Source: Tetracladium setigerum
Taxonomy: Eukaryota; Ascomycota; Leotiomycetes; Helotiales
DNA length: 64,000 nt
Reading direction: 5' to 3'
NCBI GenBank assembly: GCA_031472005.1
Contig: PZJY01000008.1
Location: 248,001 to 312,000 of the forward strand
How positions within the stretch are numbered: the first letter of the stretch is position 1; each line of letters starts with the position of its first letter. Below, piece by piece: positions 1 to 11,100 of the stretch. The notes below the pieces were generated by a model, which did not search any database, had not been told where the DNA came from, and worked only from the letters and a program-made list of their open reading frames with translations. The translations under genes were made by a program, and so were the position numbers.

Positions 1-181
1 CATCCGGACTTCCTCAATTCATACTTTCGCTAGCGTTGCGATTCCGCTATTCGTATAGGTACTCGCAGGTCGTTACCCGTTCCGCTACCCGTTCCGCTAC
101 CCGCCGTTGCTGGAATTGTGTATTACACATCTCATGCTCATCCTGTGCAAACCCGTTCCAGTACTCGAGTAGATCTCAATC

Positions 182-3100
182 ATGGCCTTCGTGAGCATAC
201 CCAACGTTGCCAGTAACAATGATATGTCGTCCTTTAATCACCTAACACTTGTCCATAGACGTTTCGGCGCCCACCGCCAGCTGTTGTGGAGGATGATGCC
301 AATGACGTCCACGACCCAAGCATTGAAAACTACCTTCGAGAGTTGACAAACCCAGAGTCTCCAGATATCGAGTAAGTTGTGAAGCTCTTGACATGAATCT
401 CGCACCTATTGATCACCCTCAGTATTGTGGCCATCCATGGTCTGAATCCTGGCAAGCCAAATTTTGACAAGGTAGACCATGGCGAGCACACCTGGAGCAA
501 GAACGGAGTCCTGTGGCTTCAACATGAGAAGTTCCTGCCCGCTAGGTTCCCTAACGCCAGAATTATGCTCTTTGGCTACAATTCAAGAGTCACTGTAGGG
601 ACCTCGACTGCGGGTGTCATGGACATTGCGATCGCACTGCTCAACAGGCTGAGAAGCAAGAGAAGGGTGAGTTGTCATTATACCAGCAATCGATCGATAA
701 ATCTGACTTTGGCTCAGAATGACCCAGAAAGACCCATTCTATTTCTATGCCACAGTCTCGGGGGTATTATCGTGAAGCAGGCACTTGTCAGAGCTGTTCA
801 TGGTCCGGATTACAAGTCGATCCTCCATTCAACCAAAGCTATTGCATTCTTTGGGACGCCACACCGCGGCGGCAACCTGGCAAACCTTGGAAGCATTATT
901 GCTTCTATTGCCGTCCTTCTGACTGGCAACGCCAAGAACAACTTCATGGAAACGTTAAGGAAGAATTCTTGGGGTGCCTCTGACATTCACGAGCTCTTCA
1001 AAGAACAAGCCCAGGATTACCGTATCGTCTCTTTTTACGAAACCAAGCCAGTTGGACCGAGTCTTGTGAGTTACTCATCTGCTAACCATTGAAGACAAGC
1101 ACTTACTATCGTCACAGATTGTGGATAAAGTGTCAGCAACGCTAGGTTTGCCAGGCTGGATTGAAACTATTGTGCCAGTTGCAGCAAATCATAGCGAGAT
1201 TTGCAAGTTTGACAAAAGAGATCAGACATACGACATTGTGATTGAAAACCTTGAAGACCTTGTTCAACATGCTTTGAAATTCCATCCCGAGGAGCCGCTC
1301 TTGGCCCCTACGATATCCTTGGTAGATCCCCTGAATAGGCAACGAAATATTTCGGTGGCATCTTTTCAGAGTACCGGCAGTTTTGATCTATCCGATTCCG
1401 CCAGATCTTCAATGTCAAAAGGCAGTGGCCAGTACGGAATGCCAACGTTTCACTATCCTGATGACGCGCCCCGCGATATCAATCCTGGCAATGCGCCTGT
1501 CTGGCCTGTAGTTCTCTTACCCTATAGCAGCAATCCCGATTTCATTGGACGTGACAAGGTTTTCAACACCGTCATAGAATCTTTGACTTCCGACGGAACC
1601 GGGCAGAGGAGAATCGCCTTGTATGGGCTTGGTGGTGTTGGGTAAAATGACTTCAAATATCTCTTTTGGCTGAACAAATTCTAATTTCTCAATAGCAAGT
1701 CTCAGATTGCCATTCGATACGCTGACTGGTATCGACAGAGCTTTCCAGATCATTCAATATTTTGGATTCATTGCAGCACGGCTGATCGATTTCGGCAGAG
1801 CCTCATTGCTATTGGGATCGAATGCCAGATAGCTGGTACCATCGACCGGGACAGCCACAAGCTCCTTCTCATGATAAAAGATTGGCTCCAGCGCAAAACT
1901 GAATACAAATGGCTTATGATCCTTGATAATGCCGACAATCCGGCCATCTTCCAAAATACACAGGATGCCGACCACTCAAGCAAGCTTGAGCGCGATCTCT
2001 CCGTGTATATTCCAAATTGCGAGCAAGGTTCAATCCTGATAACCACACGAGATCTTGTTGTTGGAAGAAAATTAGCTAATGGAAGGGCCCCTTTGCAAAT
2101 TAACAAAATGTCACGAGAGGAAGCTGTGGTGATGCTGAAAACAAAATTAACGACAAAGGGAGGAGACGCATCTCCCATTACCCCCGCCACGCCTGCTTCG
2201 TACATGCAACCTGTTAGCGATGCCGATCTCTACCAACTTGCAAAATCTCTGGATTACCTGCCGCTTGCCATGGTGCACGCCGCGAGTTTTATCACGGAAA
2301 ACGCAATTTCTATTCGCCGCTATCTTACTCTATTCGACACCGACGCTTCTGCTTTGAAACTCCTTCAGCACAGCCCTGAACAGAGTGATGGAGATTCAGA
2401 CATCCCAGACTCGGTATATGCGACGTGGAGGCTATCAATCGAGCAGATCCAAAAAACTTATCCAAAGTCAGCCGAACTGATCTTTTTGATGGCATATTGC
2501 GAACAATTACAGATACCAGAACATTTTCTCAAAGGCGAAGCGAATTACGAAGAGGTGGAGTTTCTAAAGATTACTGGGGTTCTGCTAAGATTTTCGTTGA
2601 TTGCACGTGGGAGTAAAGCGACATATAGTATGCACCGATTGGTTCAGCTCATTGTAAAACAATGGTTAGCTGCTTCAGGAGCCGATAAGGAATGGCAAAG
2701 CAAAGCACTTTGTAAACTATCTACTCGCTTTCCCAGTGGCGAATTCGAGACCTGGGCGGTGTGCGATTCCCTGGAACCACATGCTGTGAAAATGACACGC
2801 ACAACCATCATCAACGAGGCTGATAGGCCCCATCTTGCAACGTTGCAGATCAACCTTGCATGGTATTACTCGAATCGAGGAAGATGGAGCGAGGCAGAAG
2901 AGCATTCTAGAGCCGCTTGTGCGATATTCCAAGAAGTATACGGACTCCGCCATCGCGATACTCTCGCTGCGATGACGAAGCTTGTTAATATTCTTAAGCA
3001 GAATAGCAAATTGGAGGAAGCAGAGGTGGTTATCAAGCAGACGGTAGAACAGAGCAAGAAGCTTCTTGGTTCCAAGGACCCCATATACTTGGATGCCCTT

Positions 3101-4678
3101 GATATGTTCTCCCTCATAGCACAAAGCCGTGGAAAATTGGCCATAGCAGAGAAATCTGCCCGAAAAGCTCTGTCTGATCGTGAGAAGGTGCTGGGTCCAT
3201 ATGATCCAAGTGTGTTTCGTTCACAAAGACGGCTTGCGACGATCCTGGAATTTCTGGGAAGGTACGATGAAGCCGAAACGTGTATCATGGGAGCCATGGA
3301 TGGCCAAAAACATTTGGTTGGAACTGCCGATAAGATAACTCTTAAAATCATGCAGCGACTTGTTTTCATACAGCGAGCCCAGGGGAAATATATAGAGTCG
3401 GAAGAGACCGCATCAGAGTACATGAGGATAACGACAGAAACATACGGCCCTAGACATATTGATACCCATGAAGCGAGATACACGTATGGGGTGGCACTTA
3501 TCGTCAATGGCAAGATCGAAGAAGCTGAGGCCATCTTTTTGGCATTGGTAGATTTCATCGAAAAGGAGCGCCCTTTCGGGCCAGACCACCAATACAATTT
3601 TTATGTACAGAATGCACTGGGAAATATCCGAAAGGAACAGGGCAGACACGAAGAGACTTTGAAGCTGAAAACCGAGGCCTGGAACGGAATCCAAAAGACG
3701 TGCGGTAAGCATCATGCAAAAACTTACGAATATCAGTCCGAGTATGCAGCAGCCTTGGCACAGGTGGAGAATCCAGATCTGGAGGGTGCACAAGTATTCC
3801 AAAAGAAGGCGTATGATGGGCTAAAATCGGTCGTCGGCGAGGATCATCCCAGCACTCTGACATCGCTTCTTCGTCTATCTGAGCTACACGCAAAGAAAAT
3901 GGAGGTGACTCGCGCGTTGAGCTTGGCTGAGCGAGTCTTGAAAGGAAGAGAAAAGAAGCTCAGTGTCAATCATCCTGATATATCTGCTACGAGGAAGTGG
4001 GTTTTTGAGCTTCAACGGATGCAGACGGGTCCATCCACTGCCAGGATGAATATGAGCGAAAACAACATCGCTGCTCCGGAGAAACAACAAAAGAAGAGAA
4101 GATCCTTCTTCGGATTACGGAAACAGGCTCAAGCGGACTCGGTTGTAAACGACAATTCTGATGAAGACAGTAAAGTCTCGCCCACCAAGGAGAAGCTCGA
4201 AAAATCCAAGCCCGAAAAAGGGAGCTGGACCTACGGCCTGGGACGGGCACGGAAAGAAGGGACTGCCGAAAAAGATAAAAGAGGAAATGTCAAGGACTCT
4301 GGCTTAGCCGTCGAAAAAGATTTCGAGAGCGAGGACGAAGATACAGGATCGAGCAATTTAGACCTCGAAAAGTCAGCAGCTTTTACGTATACATCAAATC
4401 CCGTTAATCGAGCGCCTCAATCGACACATCCACCTGTCACTACACAACATAAACCAGACTATTTCTCAAAAAGTTCGACCACCATTGAGAACCCGGTTCA
4501 GCAAGAAACACAGCGTATTCCTCGTAAGCCCGTTGTTTCGAGATCCTACGACTCATATGAACTACCGGATAATGAGTTGAGGCCAACGATCAGCGAGCTG
4601 GCAGCAGATTCAGCGGTGACTACTGCTAGGCTCGATGGGCCCGGGTGGGACAATGTCTCGCCATATGGGGAGCCGTGA
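182..4678 (+). CDS. NLR-like receptor: alpha/beta-hydrolase, NB-ARC, TPR
   Basis: Exons by eye are 182-190, 259-371, 423-666, 718-1065, 1118-1641 and 1696-4678, giving 1406 aa with closed phases. The 9-nt first exon is inferred from a GTGAGC donor and a CTAAC branch. The N-terminal domain is an alpha/beta-hydrolase of the lipase/PGAP1-like type: VAIHGLNP near residue 42 and HSLGG with nucleophile candidate Ser135. Next comes an NB-ARC ATPase with P-loop GLGGVGKS (408-415), Walker B LMILD (~486-490) and an MHD-like MHRLVQL near 720. Many ~42-residue kinesin-light-chain TPRs follow (AEEHSRAACAIF, AEKSARKALS types), then a Lys/Glu-rich disordered tail. In fungi such proteins act in non-self recognition and regulated cell death, with the N-terminal domain as presumed effector. 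The 51-nt intron 667-717 is a multiple of three without a stop. Family is clear; the exact start is less sure. Confidence 0.88.
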
Positions 4679-5108
4679 TATGATGTTTTGGGCGAGGGCT
4701 TTTGATTTTTGGGCTAGTTACCATTTCGTAAATTTCCCCATTCGTAGTGTGTATTTTTAGTTAGGGACGCGTTTTTATCTTTGCATATGTCATCATTTGG
4801 GGTTCGCCAATAGTTTGGGGTAAATCTTCAGCTTTTTGGCATTCTCTGGGCAGTCACCGGACATAAGCGATGTAAGCACGACGCTAATTCCGGCCCCGGC
4901 TGTGTGGTTCACGAACAGAACACAATTGCATGTGCAGTAAATCCCATGGCTGTAAAGCAATCTTGGTCTCCTATCTCCGCCACATCCAGTTCCCCTTCGT
5001 TAGTTATAAGCATGCCTAGATTCCCCTAATTTACATGAATATCATACCTTGGCTTGTACTTTATTTACTTGTGTGAACACCTCAATAATAACCCTCAACA
5101 TCCCAAAT
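4679..5108. other. intergenic, no gene seen
   Basis: This 430-bp gap separates the NLR stop from the SRPBCC-like gene. I see no supported coding region or RNA gene; it probably holds the NLR 3' UTR and a promoter. Confidence 0.5.
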
Positions 5109-5764
5109 ATGTCTGCATTAGCTAGAATCGAAATTGCGGCGAGTCCTGAAGTAGTGAGGAGAGTGGTTAGTTATCACTTTTCATTATTATTCTCCCAGTG
5201 TCGTGTTAGTCAAGCACCGGAGAAATAAAAATCGCACACTCCTAAATTTTTATCCCACACCACGTACTGTACAAATAACCAAAGCTAATAAAGATGAACA
5301 GTTTCTCGACTTCCCCAACTGGTCAAAAATCAAAGACCCTGTCATCAGCTCTGTAGCACCACTCGACCCCTCCTCTCCCATCATCCCCGGTTCCAAACTC
5401 AACGCCGTCTTCGCCGGACACAAAGGTCAAGTCTCAGTAACAGTCAGTATACCACACCCACTCACTCACCTTCTGACAATCCATAATTTTATATATCATT
5501 TCTCTAACAATGAAATAGGAGAATACACCACAGACATTCTCATGGCGCACAGAACTCTTCTATATTATGGCTGGTAATCGCAAATTCAGTTTCCTACCGA
5601 GTGAGATCACGAAGGGTCAGACGACGTTTGTGAATGAGGAGAAGTTTGAAAGGTTCTTTTGGTTCTTGGTTGCGACGGGGGTGATGAAGGAGCAGAGGGC
5701 TTTTGAGACTTTTAATGCGAGGTTCAAGGAGAGGGTTGATGAGGTTGTTGGGGGAGCGAATTGA
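5109..5764 (+). CDS. SRPBCC/polyketide-cyclase-like small protein
   Basis: Exons are 5109-5165, 5302-5442 and 5519-5764, giving 147 aa. The N-terminus reads MSALARIEIAASPEVVRRV and continues after the first intron as FLDFPNWSKI. This matches the usual opening of SRPBCC (START/Bet v1-like) fungal proteins, where a short strand is followed by a P-x-x-V helix and an F-x-D-F-P-x-W segment. The C-terminus ends in a long helix (FETFNARFKERVDEVV), as expected for the fold. Such proteins bind hydrophobic ligands; the ligand here cannot be told. Intron 1 is long for this window (136 nt) and starts with GTTAGT. The protein is slightly short for the family, and no partner gene nearby suggests a role. 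Confidence 0.75.
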
Positions 5765-5974
5765 GCTGTGTTGTGTTACCAGAGCGGTTGATACCTGTTT
5801 GAGGGGTAGGCGGGGTATTTAGCGACAAGTGTAAGCGAGGGTCCTTAGCCTAGCGATTAACAAGGCTTGGTAGAATACTGTTTGTACATTCCTTGGCCTT
5901 CCAAATATCAATGAACTGACATCGTGAATCGTAATTTATGAAATACCTGGTATATAAGCTAAATACAAAATGGC

Positions 5975-7357
5975 TCAAGGCCATAATCCGTAGACAAACG
6001 GGTCCACATAGGGATAATCGGCTTGCATCCCCATGATAGTAGTCAACTCGTCTTTCAAGAGATCCGAGCCTTCATTAGCATAATCTTTATACTTGCTCAA
6101 CTCATGCCTTCGCAACGCGATCGTCCATGGGAAGCTGGAATGAGCAACTCCCATGAACGCGCTCGCCTTGAACATCATCAAGAAGTCTACCAACGCTTGC
6201 TGATCAAACGTAAAGCTATCGAGCTGCCTCCGATCAGCCCCTTGAAGCAAGTCGTACTTCGTCACAACCGTCACGTTCCTTGTCTCTGAACCCGACCTTG
6301 CCACCATCCACTTCTTCAGCCCATTGGCAAATAAATCGACCACGCTCTGGTCTCCAGATGTTACATAAACGACGCTGAGTCCTATGCGCTCGATATTGCG
6401 AAATTGCTCTTCGAACTGTTCAGCCATTCCCGAATAGCGCCACTCGTTTGGTGGCCAAGCCCAGATAGCATCCGCCTCCAAACGCAGGTGCGCGCCATAA
6501 TAAGCCCCTGGATTAATCGCATTCTTTGGATCAATAGACAGCGCAAATCTTCTTTGCAATTCGAAAAGAGCCTTGGCTGCCAGTGCTCGCGTGTCATGGC
6601 GGAAGGACAAAATCTTGCCAAACTCATGCACAAAGTTCTCGCCGTCGTCACGAACGGGATAGTCGAGGAAGGATTGCCCAAGTTGAATGTGCACCGGACT
6701 TTCGGACTGGATGTCTACGGCTTGTGCGTCCAGCCAGTCGTCAAAGAAATGTCGCCATTTGCGGGGGTGTTCAAGTCCTTCGATGGGGTGGTCTGGCTCG
6801 AATTGATCTCCTATCAATACCAATGGCTTCCCTGAACGCTGGTCATAGAAAGGGAAGTCGTCTGCATGATCGTAAAGACGAATACCTGGACATCCCCTCG
6901 ACAAATGGGTAATAAATGCCTTCCGGTCAAATAAGTATTCGAGTGGTGCTTCGGTGCTCGTTTCAATATCCGCCAGATTCTTTGGATTCCGTAGAGCCAT
7001 CGAAGGAATGACTACAGCGGCTCCAGCATGGATTGCATATCGTATGCATCGTAGGATTTGATTGCGTACCATCCCAACGCCGCCATGTTGTCCTTCACAA
7101 CTGAACAGTAAGCCAGGTCGGAACTGAGTGCGAGCACATATCTGTTGGATTGGCCCGTAGTCGATTGGAGCTGGAAACTCAACATCCACGGCTTTCTGGA
7201 GAAATAGACGCTCCACCCTATGTTGGCTAGATTCGTCGGAAAACAGTATTGCCACCACATTGTCGAAGCGAACGATGTCGAAGAGCCGAAGGCCCCAGCA
7301 AATAACGAGAAAAGCAGCAAGAATGATTAATATTTGTGGGCGGACATCGGAAAACAT
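5975..7357 (-). CDS. type II membrane protein, O-fucosyltransferase-like
   Basis: Single exon of 460 aa. I chose the ATG at 7357; the frame stays open upstream but without an ATG. Residues ~8-25 form one hydrophobic segment (ILIILAAFLVICWGLRL), giving a short cytoplasmic tail, a signal anchor and a large lumenal domain typical of Golgi glycosyltransferases. LLFSCEGQHGGVGMVRNQ and the following alternating hydrophobic/Gly pattern resemble the nucleotide-sugar region of fungal GDP-fucose O-fucosyltransferase-like proteins. A later VVYVTSGD and FMGVAHSSFPWTIALRR fit the C-terminal donor-binding half. Enzyme activity and substrate are inferred, not demonstrated. The gene is intact and stands alone. 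Confidence 0.6.
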   Translation of the reverse strand: MFSDVRPQILIILAAFLVICWGLRLFDIVRFDNVVAILFSDESSQHRVERLFLQKAVDVEFPAPIDYGPIQQICARTQFRPGLLFSCEGQHGGVGMVRNQILRCIRYAIHAGAAVVIPSMALRNPKNLADIETSTEAPLEYLFDRKAFITHLSRGCPGIRLYDHADDFPFYDQRSGKPLVLIGDQFEPDHPIEGLEHPRKWRHFFDDWLDAQAVDIQSESPVHIQLGQSFLDYPVRDDGENFVHEFGKILSFRHDTRALAAKALFELQRRFALSIDPKNAINPGAYYGAHLRLEADAIWAWPPNEWRYSGMAEQFEEQFRNIERIGLSVVYVTSGDQSVVDLFANGLKKWMVARSGSETRNVTVVTKYDLLQGADRRQLDSFTFDQQALVDFLMMFKASAFMGVAHSSFPWTIALRRHELSKYKDYANEGSDLLKDELTTIMGMQADYPYVDPFVYGLWP

Positions 7358-8175
7358 GATTTTTAGATTCTTCAACTTCAAACTCGTAACACCAAAATGA
7401 ATAAAAGAAAAGACAAAAGACAAGGAGCAAGAAATAAATTGTTTAAACTTTAAGCTTCATACTCGCCTCAAAGCTTGACACGGATACTGCGTCCTGAGCG
7501 CCGAGGCGGGCGCTCTACTGGACTAATTGGCGAGGAGTTTCATATTGGTGCGACGATTGTTTGCGACTCTTCGCATGCCGTGAGCAATGAAACATGGTTA
7601 TCCGAGGCCATCTTGACATCTCGCCAATCCGTGCACCTGCGAGTACTAAATTATTCTATTTTTGTTTTGTGTTCTCCCAAAGGGAACAGACAGGTGGGTT
7701 GTCGTTCTAGATCGCTCTCATGGCCGTGCTTGGCATTGTCGCTAAACTGCTTGTCCATTGTCTCTGTATCTTGCTGAACATAATAAATAAAGTTTTTGGA
7801 CTCGAGAAACACGATGGGGCTATTTTCTGCAAATGTGGAGAGATAGTGTGCCGTACTTATAAAAATTTGTGCTCTCACTTGAGCGAAACAGATATGACGC
7901 GGCTGACCACGAACGAGGAAAGATCTGAGAGGTTCAAGTCGACTGTTGAGGTCATCAACATAGAAGAGGATGACTATACACACTACGTTGTAATTTGTTT
8001 CCTTTTCGAATAGAATAAGAGGAATATAAATTATATATTATTTTCTAAAGAAATTCGTAAAGGTGTATGTGTCTATCAACCGAGAGTGTCTGGTCATTAT
8101 TTACAAAAGAAATCTTCCGTACAGTGTTCCGTCTAGTGTGTATCTTCTACCATAGTATCCCATCTCTATAAACGC
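7358..8175. other. intergenic, no gene supported
   Basis: An 818-bp gap lies between the start of the fucosyltransferase-like gene and the end of alpha-glucan synthase. A 97-codon open frame at 7720-8013 (plus) has no recognisable motif and is not called. The stretch probably holds the promoter of the former and the 3' UTR of the latter. Confidence 0.45.
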
Positions 8176-11100
8176 CTAAGGCTTCATCAATTGTGCCTTC
8201 CGGAAAAACTAAATCGCAAATCATGTTAGAGCCGTCATACTAGTGAGTGTTTAAAGAGCAGAAAGAAGCACATACCTTGAAAAATCCAACGCAAATAACC
8301 AACTGGCAAGCAATACAAATCCAAAACCACACTTTATCAAGCGGGTCCACAATAACATTCAACCACACATCCCGGGACCAGTTGCATTTGGCGCCGTACG
8401 CCTTGCTAGCATCGTGATCGCGGCACCGACAATTTGCGCCACGATGAACACGAACGAGATGTGAAGTCTCGTCAGCGTCATCATCAAGATCATTCCCAAA
8501 CCGACATTTTGTACCGCGTACAGAACACCTAGCCATAACCAGATACCACGAGAGATCAGCGCGCCGCCGACCAATCCAGCCCAGGGAATGTGATTCCCGA
8601 CACCAGACACACCCCACAGCATTTGACACCAACCTGGTGCGCCGAGGCCAATGGCGAGGATTGGAATCATCCATGAATGCTGCTTGGTGAGTCGGCTCAG
8701 TATCCAAAGCATTGCGCCCCAGACAAAGACGAAGAAGAATATAACGAGTAATGCGATGCTCCATCGTGGGGCATGTTGAGAGGACCAAAGGAATGTCCAA
8801 TTTCGGCCATACGTGCAGGCGAGCCAGTAGCCTTGGAGGACGACCATAAGCCAGAACCACTGATCGAATTTGTTAGCAAAGACGAGTCAAGCAAGAGGTG
8901 CAGGAAAGAAGGTGCTGGGGGCTTACCAGGACAACTCCCTTGCGACATAAAGAGCTATAGAAGGATGAGATGACGCCGAGTTTCTGGCGGTAATAATTAG
9001 GAAGACCAAAGAAGATAAGTGCCCCAATGATCCACATTAGCACTGCGAGAGGTATGGAGACAGCTGTTAAGATCTTAGATGACGGCGCGCTTGATGTCGA
9101 CGTCGACTGCCCGTTCTGGGTGAGGGTAGCACCCCAATACCAGAGGAAGGCAATAACAATCTGTTGAGTACCGGTGATAATACATGCTCGGATAACCCAC
9201 GATTGTGGTGGTGTTCCACCTGCAAACGTTAGCTTCAGTACGATGCCTAGGGAACAAAATACATACCTTCCGTTCCAAAATTAAGAGCAAAGTAGAAGGC
9301 TCCAGCCGCGGAGCCAAAGGCATAGAGACCGGTTCCAACGTTAAATATCCAGCCGGTAGTGAAAGTGTCCTTGCTGAGAATTGCGAATCCTAGCAACAAA
9401 AAACATGCGCCGAAGAAGAAGAATGGTAGAGAAAGGACGTAGATTGGCTTCGTCTTGCGATAGAGTATCCACCAGAACAGAGATGCAATGATATAGATGC
9501 CGCAGAGTGTGTAAAGTTTGGCAGCCGGTTGACCGACAGCTCCAGTGAGGAGTGTCAATTGTAAGGAGCTTGCAGATAAAATTTGACCCTAGGAATTTCT
9601 GTTAGCGCAAAGCAATTAGAGTAGAGGAGAATCTGTGGAACCTACCAAAGCCAAAAGATACGAGTAAATTTGCCAGCTTCCAATCTTCACCTGCAATAAA
9701 CGTCGTGCTCCTCGCAGGACTTCGTAGTTCTCATTCAAGAAATCCGAATACTCATTGCGAGTATTGTTCCCCGAGTTAATCGCAGGGGAATCTACCAAGG
9801 GCTTACGAGACAGAGAGGCATCATGGAATTTGTTGAACAGTCCTCCTCCGAGGCCATGATATATTCCTGGATATTGACCTTTGTCGATGGTTTTTGAGTA
9901 GCCTTCTCCAGCTTGGCGGAGAACTTTTCGATGTACTTGTTTGTGGCTTCGCCTGTAAAGATTGGAGTGGCGTTAGACTGCAATGATGACTTCGTGTTGT
10001 TTGATAAGAGAACATTCAAATTCAATGGTTTCGGTATGGCCCCTGACGATGTGTCACGGTTCGAGTCGAAGGATTGTCGCGCAGACCTGGGGAACACTGG
10101 ACTGGCAAAGCCACTCGAATTTTCTCGTCCGTGGTAAATGGAGGATGCTGCCGAGGTTGTTGCCGAACTAAATCCTCTCCCAAACCTAGGGGGTCTAATG
10201 TCAAGATGGTTTCCGAACCCAGCAGCGCCAGACATTTCTCCAGTGGGTGTCTGTGCTCCACTCCCTCGCGGACTCATGCTAGCCAAAGAAGTAGTACTCC
10301 CGGCCCGGCTATGGATCTTCCATTTGGCTGGCGGTTTGGCCAGTACTTTCATGCTCATTTCGATTGAGGAAGACTGAAGGGTCTCCAAATCTTCCACCCA
10401 CTGGCTGACTGGAAACCTCTGCAACATTGAATATGCACGCATGAGAGCGCGTGTATCATGATCAGATGACAAGGCTGCTGAGATGGCGGCATTGAACTGG
10501 CCCATGAGATGCTTAGAGGTGACCGCTTCGACGGAAAACCACCATCCAGGCATATTTCCGAATCCACCAACACGACTGCCAACACAAAGGGCTCCTTTAC
10601 GTCCGAATTCAACTGCAACCAGGCCAAATGGCTCGTCGCGGGAAGGCATCAAAGCGAATTCCGCTCCACTAAAGATATATGCTGGGAGAGCCGTGAACTC
10701 AGGTTTGGAGTATACACGTCCTGGGTATTGTTCCATTAGCTTTTGTAATTTGAGGGCTGCGAATTTGCCGTGAAGGTCGATAACTGGACCGATGCATATC
10801 AATTGGGTTTTTGGATGACTCTTTAGGACCTTGGGGAAGACATCTGCAATGAGGTCGATGCCTTTCTGTTCGGACCAACGACCAACAAACACAAACAGCT
10901 CGGCGGTAGAATCGACATCAAGGCCTGCCCACTCTTGAGCTTGCACTCGGAAGCCTGCGCGTTTTTCTTCCTGTGCAGGATCAACGACAGCTTCGGGTGC
11001 TTTGGCGTTTTTGTCCCAGGGCGCCAGGTCATTTGGATCTGGGTTTGGAAGCGAACCGATGTTATCGAGTCCCCAGAAAATCGGATATCGTGCTAGTGAC

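Noticed and set aside
9589..9806. Calling a normal intron at 9691-9806 in alpha-glucan synthase
   Set aside because: The removed part encodes family-like sequence in the shifted frame and lacks a good branch point; a missing base is the simpler explanation.
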